Shown: positions 1-9,800 of the stretch, one piece after another
Layout: the number at the start of each line of letters is the position of its first letter
Position numbering within the stretch: position 1 is the first letter of the stretch
From: CAYMEV01 sp964389675 [NCBI: uncultured Candidatus Sumerlaeota bacterium]
Lineage (GTDB): Bacteria; CAYMEV01
NCBI GenBank assembly: GCA_964389675.1
Contig: CAYMEV010000001.1
Span: forward strand, 211,765 to 275,764
Length of the DNA stretch: 64,000 nucleotides
Direction of reading: 5' to 3'
Translations under genes and position numbers: made by a program
The notes under the pieces: generated by a model
What the model saw: only the letters and a program-made list of their open reading frames with translations
Told to the model about the DNA's origin: nothing
Database searches by the model: none

Positions 1-264
1 GTCATTTCAGACTCAAGCATAGTAGAGGGAATAATACCGGTCGCTTTGCCTATGCCTAAATATGATTACAGCCTCTATGCATACAAAGAACTTATAACGA
101 AGGACAGGCCTCTTGCACCAAGGCTGCTTTATATAACAAGATATACGCTTATACCTGTTTATCTCCTATGGCTGATATCGCTTCTGATTTTAATAAGGCA
201 TCTGTATCCTGAGATCAGGCCTTATTTAAAAAGGGATGAGATAAAAAAGCAGGAACCTGAGTAG
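1..264 (+). CDS. Unknown membrane protein, C-terminal end only
   Basis: The reading frame is open from base 1, so this is the C-terminal 87 residues of a gene that starts outside the window; the TTG at 46 is internal. One hydrophobic segment (about residues 50-70 of the visible part, rich in L and I) is followed by a short basic and acidic tail, EIRPYLKRDEIKKQEPE, which suggests a bitopic or polytopic membrane protein ending in the cytoplasm. I do not recognise the family. The gene ends in TAG and is followed within four bases by the first of six hairpins, which probably terminate or protect its transcript. Confidence 0.6.
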   Translation, partial: VISDSSIVEGIIPVALPMPKYDYSLYAYKELITKDRPLAPRLLYITRYTLIPVYLLWLISLLILIRHLYPEIRPYLKRDEIKKQEPE

Positions 265-267
265 TAC

Positions 268-434
268 AGGCATGGTATCTTCCATGCCTTTTCCCCCAGG
301 CATGGGCTTTGCCCATGCGTTTATACAGGCATGGTATCTTCCATGCCTTTTCCCCCATGCATGGTACTCCATGCGTTTCCCCCATGCATGGGCTTTGCCC
401 ATGCGCTGGAGAGGCAGGGAATTTTCACCCTGCC
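268..434. repeat. Cluster of six short hairpins (REP-like)
   Basis: Six perfect short inverted repeats sit head to tail between two convergent genes. They are 268-289 (stem AGGCATGG, loop TATCTT), 300-318 (stem GCATGGGC, loop TTT), 327-348 (same as the first), 359-374 (stem GCATGG, loop TACT), 386-404 (same as the second) and 413-434 (stem GGCAGGG). The first five share the core GCATGG and are separated by pyrimidine spacers such as CCTTTTCCCCC. Copies 1 and 3, and copies 2 and 5, are identical, which points to local duplication. The last is unrelated in sequence and may be an ordinary terminator. The whole block can act as a bidirectional terminator or an mRNA 3' stabiliser. Confidence 0.75.
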
Positions 435-536
435 TTCTTCTGCATTATGGATCTATAGACTTCAGCCTTATATAATATTTGAAAAGAGCCCTGACTAAAT
501 ATTCCGGTCTAAAGGGTGCTTTCAGCAAACAGGCTC

Positions 537-2045
537 TCAGAATGGAAAATCATCCAGTTTCTTCTTCTGTGAACCTCTCGGGCGTATATATGCCTTTTCA
601 TGAATATCAAGAGGCTTTACTGCTATTGCCTTCGTGCCCTCAACGGGGCATGAATACTGGCATATTCCGCATCCAATACAGTGTTTTGTGCTTACCACCG
701 GTGCAAGGACCTTCCCAAGGTCTATCATCTTTATCGCTGCGGTAGGACAGTGTTCTGCGCATGCACCACAGTCCAGGCCCAGGCTGTAGGGTATGCAGAG
801 GCCGGTGTCCAGTCTGGCCTTCCCTATTGCTGTTACCTGCTTTTCAGGAAGGCTCAGGTATTTCAGTGCATTCATGGGGCATACACTCATGCAGACATTG
901 CATTCAAAGCTGCAGTAGGATTTATTAAAATCAAGGGCGGGAAGCAGCCTGTTTGAACTGCTGTGAGAATAGCTGACTGGCTTTAATACCCCCGTAGGGC
1001 ATACAGAAATACATAAACCGCAGTTTGTGCACCTGGATAAGAAGCTTTCATAGGTGTCACCGCCGGGCGGGAAGACCTCGGCAATATCGGTGTTTTTGCT
1101 TTCAGCTCCTGCCAGGCTTTTGAGCAAAAACCCTCCGGACAACCCAAGTCCTGCAAACAGGGCTGATCTAAGCAATCCTCTCTTTTCCTTTGAATAACTT
1201 GCTTTTTCATCCTGACGGCCCTTGCCAGCCTTAAATGAAAGTCTCAGTGAATTAACAGGGCACTGCCTGAGGCATTCAAAGCACATAATGCACTGTGTTT
1301 TATCAACATAGCCATCTTCGATACACATAACAGGGCACTTTCTGTCGCATTTACCGCAGGTTCTGCATGAATCTTCCTGCCTTATGCTCAGCAGGGAATG
1401 TCTGGCAAGAAAGGAGAACAGAAGGCCTGACGGACAAATACTGTTGCAGAATAGCCTCGGGAAAAAGAGCGACGAAATAAATACAGAGAGAATAAAGAAA
1501 ATGGAATAGAAAAAAGACCTGTGGAGATCAAATGGAATCTCACGAAAATATATGGACGAATACTCATAGACCGCGCCTGATAATGGACTTACGGCCATGC
1601 TTATAAGGGGATTTACCGCATGAGCAAGGAATGATACCATATTTGTAAAGTGGTCGACAAGGAAATAAAGAGGAAGCCTGACAAAAACAAGCACGAGGAA
1701 AAGAAAGAGCAAAAAGGTCTTAAATGATGCCATTCCCGGGACTTTTCTCTTTTTTATGCCGAGTTTGTCAGAAACTGCTATTGAAATATCCTGAATCAGG
1801 CCTACAGGGCATAAAAATGAGCAGTACAGCCTTCCAAATATAAGGTTGACCAGAATAAGAAGGAGAAATACAAGCATATAGGTGCTTATGCTTAGATCCG
1901 CCAGTTTTGACAGAGAAGGCACAACATGCAGATAATTAAATACGCTTATCAGCCCTATGCTCTCAATAAGGTTAAGTGTCACTAAAATTGCGAAGGCCAG
2001 GAATATAGCCTGGGACAGTCTTCTTATTAATCTTATGTATCTCAA
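537..2045 (-). CDS. NapH/CcoG-like membrane polyferredoxin
   Basis: A 502-residue membrane iron-sulfur protein. The N-terminal half has about five membrane segments and two CxxxCP motifs facing the cytoplasm (CSFLCP near residue 76, CNSICP near 202), the signature of the NapH/NosR/RdxA quinol-to-ferredoxin electron-transfer family. The C-terminal half carries clusters of CxxCxxCxxxCP type: CRTCGKCDRKCP, CIMCFECLRQCP, CTNCGLCISVCP, CNVCMSVCP, CGACAEHCP and CIGCGICQYSCP, so five or six 4Fe-4S centres. In effect it is a NapH fused to a NapG-like ferredoxin. Four bases separate it from the DUF362 gene upstream, so the two are probably translated from one message and work together. The start is TTG, with an AGGAGG about 16 bases upstream, too far to be ideal. 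The electron donor and acceptor are unknown. Confidence 0.85.
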   Translation of the reverse strand: MRYIRLIRRLSQAIFLAFAILVTLNLIESIGLISVFNYLHVVPSLSKLADLSISTYMLVFLLLILVNLIFGRLYCSFLCPVGLIQDISIAVSDKLGIKKRKVPGMASFKTFLLFLFLVLVFVRLPLYFLVDHFTNMVSFLAHAVNPLISMAVSPLSGAVYEYSSIYFREIPFDLHRSFFYSIFFILSVFISSLFFPRLFCNSICPSGLLFSFLARHSLLSIRQEDSCRTCGKCDRKCPVMCIEDGYVDKTQCIMCFECLRQCPVNSLRLSFKAGKGRQDEKASYSKEKRGLLRSALFAGLGLSGGFLLKSLAGAESKNTDIAEVFPPGGDTYESFLSRCTNCGLCISVCPTGVLKPVSYSHSSSNRLLPALDFNKSYCSFECNVCMSVCPMNALKYLSLPEKQVTAIGKARLDTGLCIPYSLGLDCGACAEHCPTAAIKMIDLGKVLAPVVSTKHCIGCGICQYSCPVEGTKAIAVKPLDIHEKAYIRPRGSQKKKLDDFPF

Positions 2046-2049
2046 GCCC

Positions 2050-2961
2050 TTATATTGATATCCTCCTGATATTTATATTGTCAAGTACGGTGGTCCCTAT
2101 CATATGGCTTTCTGCCATTTTTATATGGTCGATATCCGACGGCTCCATGCCCATTATGGCAGCACATGCTGTATCTACGGCAACCATGTCCGTACCTGCT
2201 ATCAGCATTCTGTCATTCCTTAGATCATCTTCTGACAATCCCCTGGGGCCATTGTGGATCATGACATTATATGCATCGATGATATTCAAATCCGGCTTCC
2301 TTACCAGGGGAATCTCTGAAATACATTGATGCAGGCCATTCCTGTGAAAGAACCTTCTGTCATAGACAACTCCCATCATATTCTTTAATGCAGCTGTCAT
2401 TCTCGTAGAACCGTGGCTTTTCAGCTTTGCAAGATTAATAAAAACGTCAGCCTCAAGGTATAATTTATTAAAAAGTGCTTCCTTCAGTATCTTTGCAGCA
2501 GGTATTTTTACATTGCTGTAATCCTTCTTGTCATAAGCAGGAAGCATTATCCCAGAGCTGTCTTTCACAGCCCGTTCCACACCGCTGTTCCTGTAGCTTC
2601 CTGACCATTCATTGCACGTATTGTCAAAGGCATATACAGTCTTTGCACCAGCCTTATATGCCATCTCAACAACCTTTGCCACCAGCTCCGGGCTTACATT
2701 TGCCCCCTGTGAAGGAGTCCTGTTCCATGATGTATTAGGTTTTACAGCTACTATCTGCCCCTTACTGATAAACCTTGAGAACCCCCCCATTGCATCTATT
2801 GCTATCTCGAACATCTGCGCAGGTGTTCCGTTTCTCACCGCGACCATGTCGGGAAAGGAGCTTTTTGACTCTTCACCCAGCAGGGGCAGGCTGGGAAAAA
2901 GCGTCAGTATGCCCGCAGCAGCTCCCATTTTTATAAAATCACGCCTGTTGTATGAAACCAT
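2050..2961 (-). CDS. Tat-exported DUF362 domain protein
   Basis: A 303-residue protein with a twin-arginine signal (NRRDFIKMGAAAGILTLFP, residues 5-23), followed by a DUF362 domain. DUF362 proteins are often linked to ferredoxin domains and to Fe-S or radical enzymes; their chemistry is unproven. Recognisable segments are VAVKPNTSW, the LAKLKSHGSTRMTAALKNMMG block and the C-terminal DMVAVDTACAAIMGMEP block. The Tat signal implies folding, possibly with a bound cofactor, before export. The gene directly precedes the polyferredoxin membrane gene (four-base gap), so it may be its extracytoplasmic partner or substrate. The start at 2961 gives a complete signal peptide. Confidence 0.85.
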   Translation of the reverse strand: MVSYNRRDFIKMGAAAGILTLFPSLPLLGEESKSSFPDMVAVRNGTPAQMFEIAIDAMGGFSRFISKGQIVAVKPNTSWNRTPSQGANVSPELVAKVVEMAYKAGAKTVYAFDNTCNEWSGSYRNSGVERAVKDSSGIMLPAYDKKDYSNVKIPAAKILKEALFNKLYLEADVFINLAKLKSHGSTRMTAALKNMMGVVYDRRFFHRNGLHQCISEIPLVRKPDLNIIDAYNVMIHNGPRGLSEDDLRNDRMLIAGTDMVAVDTACAAIMGMEPSDIDHIKMAESHMIGTTVLDNINIRRISI

Positions 2962-3039
2962 TTCATGACCTCCTTTTATTTTATTAAAAAGCCATATAGA
3001 TCTATATACAGTGAGAATAGAAAAAATGTTACACAGATA

Positions 3040-4635
3040 TCAGATAAACATGACCCTCTCATTCACCTCCACTGCGATTGCTTCCTGATTCAGCTTCCTT
3101 TTGAGATTGTCGATATAATCAAGCACATCATATAAGTGGAGGTCCATCAGGTCATCCTTCATAAAGCTTTTAATAATATAAACCCTTTCAACAATAATGT
3201 TCTGACCGCTTTTATAGGTTCCATCAGCCTCTAATACTGTGACTCCTCCGAATAGGCATGTCATGTACTTTTTCAGCTGATCCCGTATTTCAGAAGTATC
3301 AAATGACTCATCCCTGTTTATTGTAGTAGGGATGTAAATGCAGATACAGCAGTCCTTATCCATAAAAGACATGAATCTCAAAAGGTCCTTTTCCCTTATT
3401 TCTTCATTCTGACTGATAATAATATCATACCGGTCATCATCCTCTTCTTTACCGGTATTATCTTCTGGCTCCAGAATCTTAAAGACCATTCCTGTTTTTG
3501 CCTTGTGGGTATTTCTGCGAAGGATCTTTTCAACATCTGTCAGCGAAGGCTTTTTGCCATCCAGGATCACGCACAGTTTATCTGCTTTTGAAAAATCCAT
3601 ATTCTCGAGCCTGTCCTTATCAACGGTATGTTGAATGCAAATAAGGCTGTATCTGGAGATGACATCCTGGTAAAGATATTCATCCCTGAAAAAATCTTCC
3701 CCTTTTTTGTATTTAATATCAAAGAACTCACTGAACCTCTCACCTTCTTTTCCCTCTGCATTAGTTCCGCAGGTTTTTTCCCTTTCCGGGTCATTTATGA
3801 TAAAGCAGATCTTTTTTTCTGTCATCTCTGAGTATTTTGAAAGGATCTTGAATTCTGCATCCTTTCCATCAGAATTAAATCTCAAAAAGACAATGATCTT
3901 TGCCTTTTTCTCACCTGAGATAACCAGCTTTCTGCTCTCATCAATTGCAGAACTGAGCATACAATCCGCAAAGGCGGGATGCCGGCTGATAAGCTCCCTT
4001 ATATAATCCACGGGTATCTCGAATATCTCAAGCCTGCTGTATGCAATTACACTGTAAGGCATGGTACTGTCATAACAGGAGAGTGCATATCCTCCAATAA
4101 GATCGCCTTTGTGGAAATACTGCACTATCCTGTTTTTTTCCAGCTCAGGCTTGATTATGCAGGCAGCTGAAATTCCGTTCTTGATCAGGCATAGGTTCTC
4201 AGGGGTATCCTCCTGCCATAATAATATCTCATTCAGCCTGTATATCCGTTTTTTGGAAATATCTATTGTCTTTGAGATATTTTCCGTGCTGAGGCCCCTG
4301 AAAAGCCTGTTTTTTTTGAAAAAGTCATAATCACTGATCTCATAGGATTCCCACAGGCTTGGAGGAAGGAATGCCTTATGCGTTCTCAGATTATCAGCAA
4401 GATTTGCACAGTAGCTTATGCGTCTGTCCTGAAGGATCTGCTTTATCATTCCTTTTTTCAGCATTTCCCTGATATATTTTCCAGGCTCATCCTCTTTGAT
4501 GCCAAGTGCATTTATGATACCAGGGATTGAGGATCCCGGGTTCTTTACAAGAAAGGTCATTATCTTTCTATAGCATGCAGGCATCAGCAGAATATCCGAA
4601 AGTGTGACGCCGCTTTTGAAATCTTTCTCACTCAT
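3040..4635 (-). CDS. Winged-helix plus cyclic-nucleotide-binding protein
   Basis: A 531-residue multidomain protein. Residues about 10-75 look like a winged helix (IMTFLVKNPGSSIPGIINAL, then a recognition helix and wing). Residues about 85-215 are a Crp/cNMP-binding domain: the FFKKNRLFRGLS entry helix, a beta roll, and FHKGDLIGGYAL at the position of the phosphate-binding cassette, though without its usual Arg-Ala-Ala. The rest (220-531) starts like the Rossmann-type segment of cNMP-binding NTE/patatin proteins (KIIVFLRF..., then KADKLCVILDG) and ends with an unfamiliar block containing YIPTTINRD and LFGGVTVLEADG. There is no patatin lipase motif. The start overlaps the end of the HAMP protein gene by eight bases, so this is one operon. 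It could be the target of the cyclase encoded at 6820. Confidence 0.7.
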   Translation of the reverse strand: MSEKDFKSGVTLSDILLMPACYRKIMTFLVKNPGSSIPGIINALGIKEDEPGKYIREMLKKGMIKQILQDRRISYCANLADNLRTHKAFLPPSLWESYEISDYDFFKKNRLFRGLSTENISKTIDISKKRIYRLNEILLWQEDTPENLCLIKNGISAACIIKPELEKNRIVQYFHKGDLIGGYALSCYDSTMPYSVIAYSRLEIFEIPVDYIRELISRHPAFADCMLSSAIDESRKLVISGEKKAKIIVFLRFNSDGKDAEFKILSKYSEMTEKKICFIINDPEREKTCGTNAEGKEGERFSEFFDIKYKKGEDFFRDEYLYQDVISRYSLICIQHTVDKDRLENMDFSKADKLCVILDGKKPSLTDVEKILRRNTHKAKTGMVFKILEPEDNTGKEEDDDRYDIIISQNEEIREKDLLRFMSFMDKDCCICIYIPTTINRDESFDTSEIRDQLKKYMTCLFGGVTVLEADGTYKSGQNIIVERVYIIKSFMKDDLMDLHLYDVLDYIDNLKRKLNQEAIAVEVNERVMFI

Positions 4636-5797
4636 TTTTTTCCCCCCTGCTGAGTTTCAGGTCTTTTGCAATGGATTTCAGCTTTTTGAAGTAATCTGAC
4701 TGGATGATCCTATCCACCTGTTCGCTTTGTTCTTTCTTATCAATCTTCAGCTTCAGAATATCGACCTGTGTTTTAAGCCTTTCCTCCCTGTTGTCCACCT
4801 CTTTTACCATATTATTGAATACACTGATAAGCCTGCCTATTTCATCCGCACTGCCTGTGCCTATCGATGGCTCAATATATTCATATTTGCCCTTTTCAAC
4901 TGCTACGGCAGCCTTTGTAAGAGCCTTCAGCGGACTGACCAGCCTTTTTGAGAGGTATATTGATGCTGTAAGGCCAAGCATCAGAATTATAAAAATGATT
5001 GTTCCTGCATCGTACAGCATGACGACCTCATCCCTTTCTTTCTTCTCCTGGTCTTCTGATCCATATTTATCAAATAAGGGGCCGGATGATGTCTCTTGAG
5101 TATATTGTGCATTGTGAGAACCTCTGTAGTAACCGCTTAATACGAGAAATCCGCAAACCTGGCTGATTATAAGTATAAGTGATATCACAAGTATGAACCT
5201 TGTCTCAATATTTAGGACTATCCTTTTCATTAAAAGAAGTATGACAGGAAGCACAATAATACCTGCAATTATATTGGTCATTGCTGCCGGAAGGAACCAG
5301 AAACTGTATGCATCACTCAGCGAAAGCCTGTTTATCAGGTACACATCTGCAATAAAAGAAGAAAAGCCTATTCCGATAATATTGCCTGTTATAATCAGCA
5401 TTATCAGGATCCCCATATCATATGCCGATTTTATCCGGCTGATCCTGAAATACCTGTAGAAGCCCATTACAAGGCCTATAATCCCATTCCCTGCATGCCA
5501 CTGCACAAAGGTCAAAGCTCCATACCCGATAAGATAATCACCGGCCATATTTCCCAGAAAGCCCGCTAAAAACCCGGCTAAAGGCCCAAAGATCAGGCCT
5601 GTCAGCATAACTATCACGATCTGCAGCCTGAAACTTGCAAATGTTATTCCGGGAAGGATGGTATCCTGGAGAAGGTAATTGAAAAGGCCATACAAGAAAG
5701 CACCGGCAATGGCACCTGCAACAGCTCTGATCATCCTCCGGCCTTTTCTCTCAGGCATCCGGAAAACACCTGAAAGCATTTTTCTGATCTTCTTCAT
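4628..5797 (-). CDS. S-component-like membrane protein with HAMP domain
   Basis: A 389-residue membrane protein. Residues about 20-190 form five or six membrane segments resembling ECF-transporter S components (GLIFGPLAGFLAGFLGNMAG, typical of the small-molecule-binding bundle). Another helix near 200, an extracytoplasmic loop (about 218-255) and a helix near 258-280 lead into a HAMP domain (LVSPLKALTKAAVAVEKG through EIGRLISVFNNMVKEV) and a C-terminal coiled coil. No kinase, cyclase, GGDEF or methyl-accepting domain follows, so the output must pass through partner proteins. The neighbours are a ParA-like ATPase nine bases upstream and the cNMP-binding protein overlapping downstream. My inference is a ligand sensor coupled to those two; transport is the alternative. 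Confidence 0.7.
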   Translation of the reverse strand: MKKIRKMLSGVFRMPERKGRRMIRAVAGAIAGAFLYGLFNYLLQDTILPGITFASFRLQIVIVMLTGLIFGPLAGFLAGFLGNMAGDYLIGYGALTFVQWHAGNGIIGLVMGFYRYFRISRIKSAYDMGILIMLIITGNIIGIGFSSFIADVYLINRLSLSDAYSFWFLPAAMTNIIAGIIVLPVILLLMKRIVLNIETRFILVISLILIISQVCGFLVLSGYYRGSHNAQYTQETSSGPLFDKYGSEDQEKKERDEVVMLYDAGTIIFIILMLGLTASIYLSKRLVSPLKALTKAAVAVEKGKYEYIEPSIGTGSADEIGRLISVFNNMVKEVDNREERLKTQVDILKLKIDKKEQSEQVDRIIQSDYFKKLKSIAKDLKLSRGEKNE

Positions 5798-5806
5798 GGG
5801 ATTATG

Positions 5807-6559
5807 CTATTCAATCTCTTCTGCTATCTTTTTGAATATGCCTGTAAGCTCATGGTCAGGATAATCCAGTGAGAATACCCCGCTGCTTCCGTATATCATA
5901 AGTTCATCTGAATGGGGTACGATAAGCACTTCTTTGCATTCATAATCATCGCTGATCCTGGCTTTCAGCATCTCCCCGCTCAGAGACCCCGGAACCTTAT
6001 TGGCTATAATAAGAATATCCCTGATCTCAAGCTGCCTTGCAACCTCAAGAAGCACGCCGGTCCCTGCATAATCCTGCTGGTCAGGCCTCAGTACCACAAC
6101 AAGTTTATCCGAAAGAGCAATACTGAGAAGGGTTTCCTCATTCAGCCCGGGATGAGTATCAATGATCAGGTGGTCGAGCCTGAGTTCTTTTATTATATCA
6201 TTCAGGCCATTGTTCAAGAGATTAATATCATATCCCCTGCTTAATATATATGCAATATCCCCTGCATCAATACTGGATGGTACGAGGTAGATCCCTCCTT
6301 CTGAACTGCTTTTAAGCTTTGGTTTCAGATCGACCGCTGTTTCCGCTATTCTGCATTTACCCAGGAGGTAATCGTTCAACGATCTCCTGCAGGCTTCCCT
6401 GTCCAGTGAAAAAAGTATATGTATGCCCGGTGACTGTATATCAGTGTCTATGATACCGACTCTCTTTCCAGAAAGATAGATGTTTACAGCAATATTTGCC
6501 GTAATATTAGATTTCCCGGTACCTCCCCTGAATGAATGGACAGCGGTAATCCTGCTCAT
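5807..6559 (-). CDS. ParA/MinD-family ATPase
   Basis: A 250-residue P-loop ATPase. The deviant Walker A motif FRGGTGKSN (residues 10-18) has the signature GGTGK core; Walker A' GIIDTDIQSPG and the Walker B-like LDHLIIDTHPGL follow, so the deviant Walker fold is complete. There is no partner ParB, no DNA segregation context and no obvious MinD amphipathic tail, although the C-terminal helix (GIFKKIAEEIE) is amphipathic. It is the first gene of a three-gene operon with a HAMP membrane protein and a cNMP-binding protein. That suggests a positioning or assembly switch for a membrane complex, as with FlhG or CpaE, rather than chromosome partition. Confidence 0.85.
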   Translation of the reverse strand: MSRITAVHSFRGGTGKSNITANIAVNIYLSGKRVGIIDTDIQSPGIHILFSLDREACRRSLNDYLLGKCRIAETAVDLKPKLKSSSEGGIYLVPSSIDAGDIAYILSRGYDINLLNNGLNDIIKELRLDHLIIDTHPGLNEETLLSIALSDKLVVVLRPDQQDYAGTGVLLEVARQLEIRDILIIANKVPGSLSGEMLKARISDDYECKEVLIVPHSDELMIYGSSGVFSLDYPDHELTGIFKKIAEEIE

Positions 6560-6819
6560 ATTAAAGATCCTCCCGGACTATATCCTTAAGCAAAATTGCA
6601 GACAGCATATTATGAAATATTATAGTATTTTTCTCCATCTTTCCAGTTATATTTTTATGAGCCTGATTTTTAGAGCATGAAATTAAGATTTCAAGCATTA
6701 TTTCCATGCCCGTTTTAAAAGGGAGGCTTTTTGGGAATCCGGCAATGATAATTTACTGTCAGATCGATCCTGATTATGCTATAATATTTAAACATAAATA
6801 ACTGTTCTGAAAGACTCTC
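6560..6819. promoter_or_regulatory. Divergent promoter region, signalling island
   Basis: This is a 260-base gap between the ParA-like gene (minus) and the cyclase gene (plus). On the plus strand TATAAT at 6780-6785 lies 35 bases before the cyclase ATG; no good -35 is visible at the right spacing (TTACTG at 6753 is too far), so the promoter may need an activator. No clear Shine-Dalgarno precedes the ATG at 6820. I see no gene and no strong dyad in the rest. Confidence 0.45.
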
Positions 6820-9800
6820 ATGAAAATGAAGAACCTGGTCCCATATTTCATATTAAAGCAGTACGAAGCAAAAAGGCATAAAGGGTGTTTTTATGCCTAT
6901 ACCCTGAACCTTGATATATCAGGATTTACAAAACTTACCGAAATGCTTATGAAACACGGAAAAAGTGGTTCTGAAACTCTTACAGAAGCCTTAAATGAAA
7001 TTTTTGAGCCTATAATTGAACAGATCTACATAAATGGAGGCTTTATCACTTCATTTGCCGGAGACGGTTTTAATGCGATATTACCTGTTGAAGCCAGGAA
7101 ACCCGATAAAATCACTGCTTTAAGATTAATGCATATACTTTCATTTATAAAGGCCCATTTCCAGACAAAGAAGAATATCAGGACCCCTTATGGCAATTTT
7201 AGAATGGATTTCAAGGCCTTTGCCACATTTGGCAGGGTAGGCTGGATGATAATCAAAGCAGTATCAAGATATTCCTATCTTTTCAACGGAAAACCCATTG
7301 AAAAATGCTCTGAATTCAGGATGAACATTCGCAAGGGTGACATCATCGCTGATAAAAGCATCATCGGGTCAATAGAAGGCAAAAAGAGAAAGATTAGGAA
7401 TAAAGAGCTTTACAGGCTAAAAACAGACAAATTTCATGCTGCAGGTCCATCTCCCTGCAATAATAATGAAACTGACAGGCTTCTTTACAGGCATATGGCA
7501 AAATTCCTGCCGTCCTCTGTCTTAAATTTCAGGGGAATTGCGGAGTTCAGGGATATCGTATCAGTATTCATCCTGTTCAGCCACAGGATACCTGAAAATA
7601 ATATGAAAAAGCTCATCAGAATGCTTATTGACAGCTCTGATGAATTCGGAGGCTATCTGAACAAGGCCGATATAGGGGATAAGGGAGGAACAGCCCTTGT
7701 ACTGTTCGGTGCACCGGTTTCCTATGAAAACAATATTGAAAGAGCTTTATCCTTTATACTTTCCATTAAAAGCAGGGTAACTGCCCCTGCGCTTAGAACA
7801 GGCATATCCTTCGGCCCTGTATATTCCGGTATCATAGGGAGCCATATCAGATGCGAATATACTGCAATTGGAGATATAGTCAACCTTTCAGCCAGGCTTG
7901 CGGGCAGAGCAAAAAAGTGTGAATCATGGTGCAGCCCGGAGGTTTACAGGCATATGCAAAGATCCTTCAGTTTCAATTTCCTTGATAGACTGAAATTCAG
8001 GGGCAAGTCCGGAAAAATACCGGTTTACATGCTGAAAGGGAAAAAAAAGATCGATGAGCTCCCTGTTTTCAGCGGGAAAATTGCAGGCAGGGCCAGGGAG
8101 ATCAAAATGACAGTTGATATCCTCAGCAAAAGCCTGAGGTCCGGTGAAAGCCATATCGCATACATATCAGGGGACCCAGGAATAGGAAAATCCAGGCTGG
8201 TGGCGGAGGTGAAAAAGGAAATATACAAAGGGTTTAAGGGCCGGATCAGCTGGTTTATTTTTACATGCGAGGAGATCCTGAGGAAGCCCTTTAACTGTGC
8301 TTTGCATTTTCTGAAAAAAAGGTTCGGGGCTTTTGATGAAGTATCGGCAGCCGAGGCAGTAGAAAGCTTCAGATTCAGGTATAATAAGCTCATCAGGGAT
8401 ATCACGGGTATCAATGATGAAATATCAGATGAGCTTAAAAGGACAGAATCGATCATTGCAGGCTATATCGGAATAGGTTTTGAGCAGTCACTTTATGAAA
8501 AACTGGATGCCAGGCAAAGATATGAGAACTTCATATATGCCCTGAAAAACCTTATTAAGGCTGAAAGCCTAATTAATCCTGTAGTTATAGAAATCGAGGA
8601 TACGCAATGGATGGATGCAGACTCTTTAAATTTTTTCAGCGTCCTCACGACAAACCTGTCGGGATTCCCTGTATCAATAATTTCCCATGCAAGATACCGT
8701 GATGATGGGACCGAGTTCAGGCTGGACGCTGATGAAATACCTGAAACATCAATAAGGCTGGGTGCCCTTGGAAAGGACAGCATACAGGCAATATCCTTCA
8801 ACACGCTTCAGAATACGCTTCCGGTATCTGATGATCTTGCCGGCTTTATTTACAGCAAATCAGGGGGCAACCCATTTTTCACCGAGCAGATCCTTCTTGA
8901 TATGAATGAAAGGAATGTCCTGGCTGTATCACAGGGTTGCCTGGATATCAAAAGCACCGGCCTTACATCTGTCCCATCGAATATAAGGTCCATAATAATA
9001 TCCAGACTGGACCGCCTTTCAGGAGAAATAAAGGAATTTATTCAGACAGCTTCGGTACTCGGCAAGGAATTCTTCATAAATATACTTGAAAATATGATGG
9101 GCAGAAGTGATGCCCTTCTGATTGCTGAAAATATTGAAAATGAGAATATCTGGACAATAATGAACAGCATAAGATGTATATTCCGGCATGCCCTGCTGAG
9201 GGACTGCGCCTATGAGATGCAGCTTGAGAACAGGCTGAAGGAGATACACCTGCTCGCAGCTGAAAGCTATCAGAAGGTCTTCTCAGAATTCAGGGATGAA
9301 TATTACGGAGATATGGCATATCATTATGAAAAAGCAGGAAATAATGAGAAGGCGGCTGTGTATTATGAACTTGCAGGAAATCGGGCATCTGAAGCCAACA
9401 ATACAGCACAGGCGTATAATTACCTTGAAAAGGCCCTTTACTATATGAGGCTTACAGGCACAGACAAAAGCAGACAGGACAAAATACTGCTTGAAATCCT
9501 TAATATTGAAAAGCTTACCGGAAACTGGGCTAAAGCGCTGGAGGGGTTCCTCAAACTTGCAGGGACATCAGCCAAAAACCATTATTATGATATTAATGCT
9601 GTTTCAAACCTGAGAACAGGTCAGATCTACAATGATATGGGAGAATATGAAAAATCAGAAAAATATCTGAAAAAAGCCCTGAAAACCTCTGAAGCAAATA
9701 ACATGGACCATCTAATGGGGCTTTCACTGGGTAACCTGGGAATATTATACAAGAACATGGGCATGTATGATAAATCAATGGAATGCTATGAAAAAAAGAT

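Noticed and set aside
268-434. Short repeats that might be a CRISPR array
   Set aside because: The units are hairpins of 16-22 bases with spacers of about 10 bases of simple sequence, not 30-base unique spacers, and no cas gene is present.
5807-6559. Plasmid or chromosome partition locus
   Set aside because: There is no parB partner, centromere-like repeat or replication gene; the linked genes are signalling proteins.
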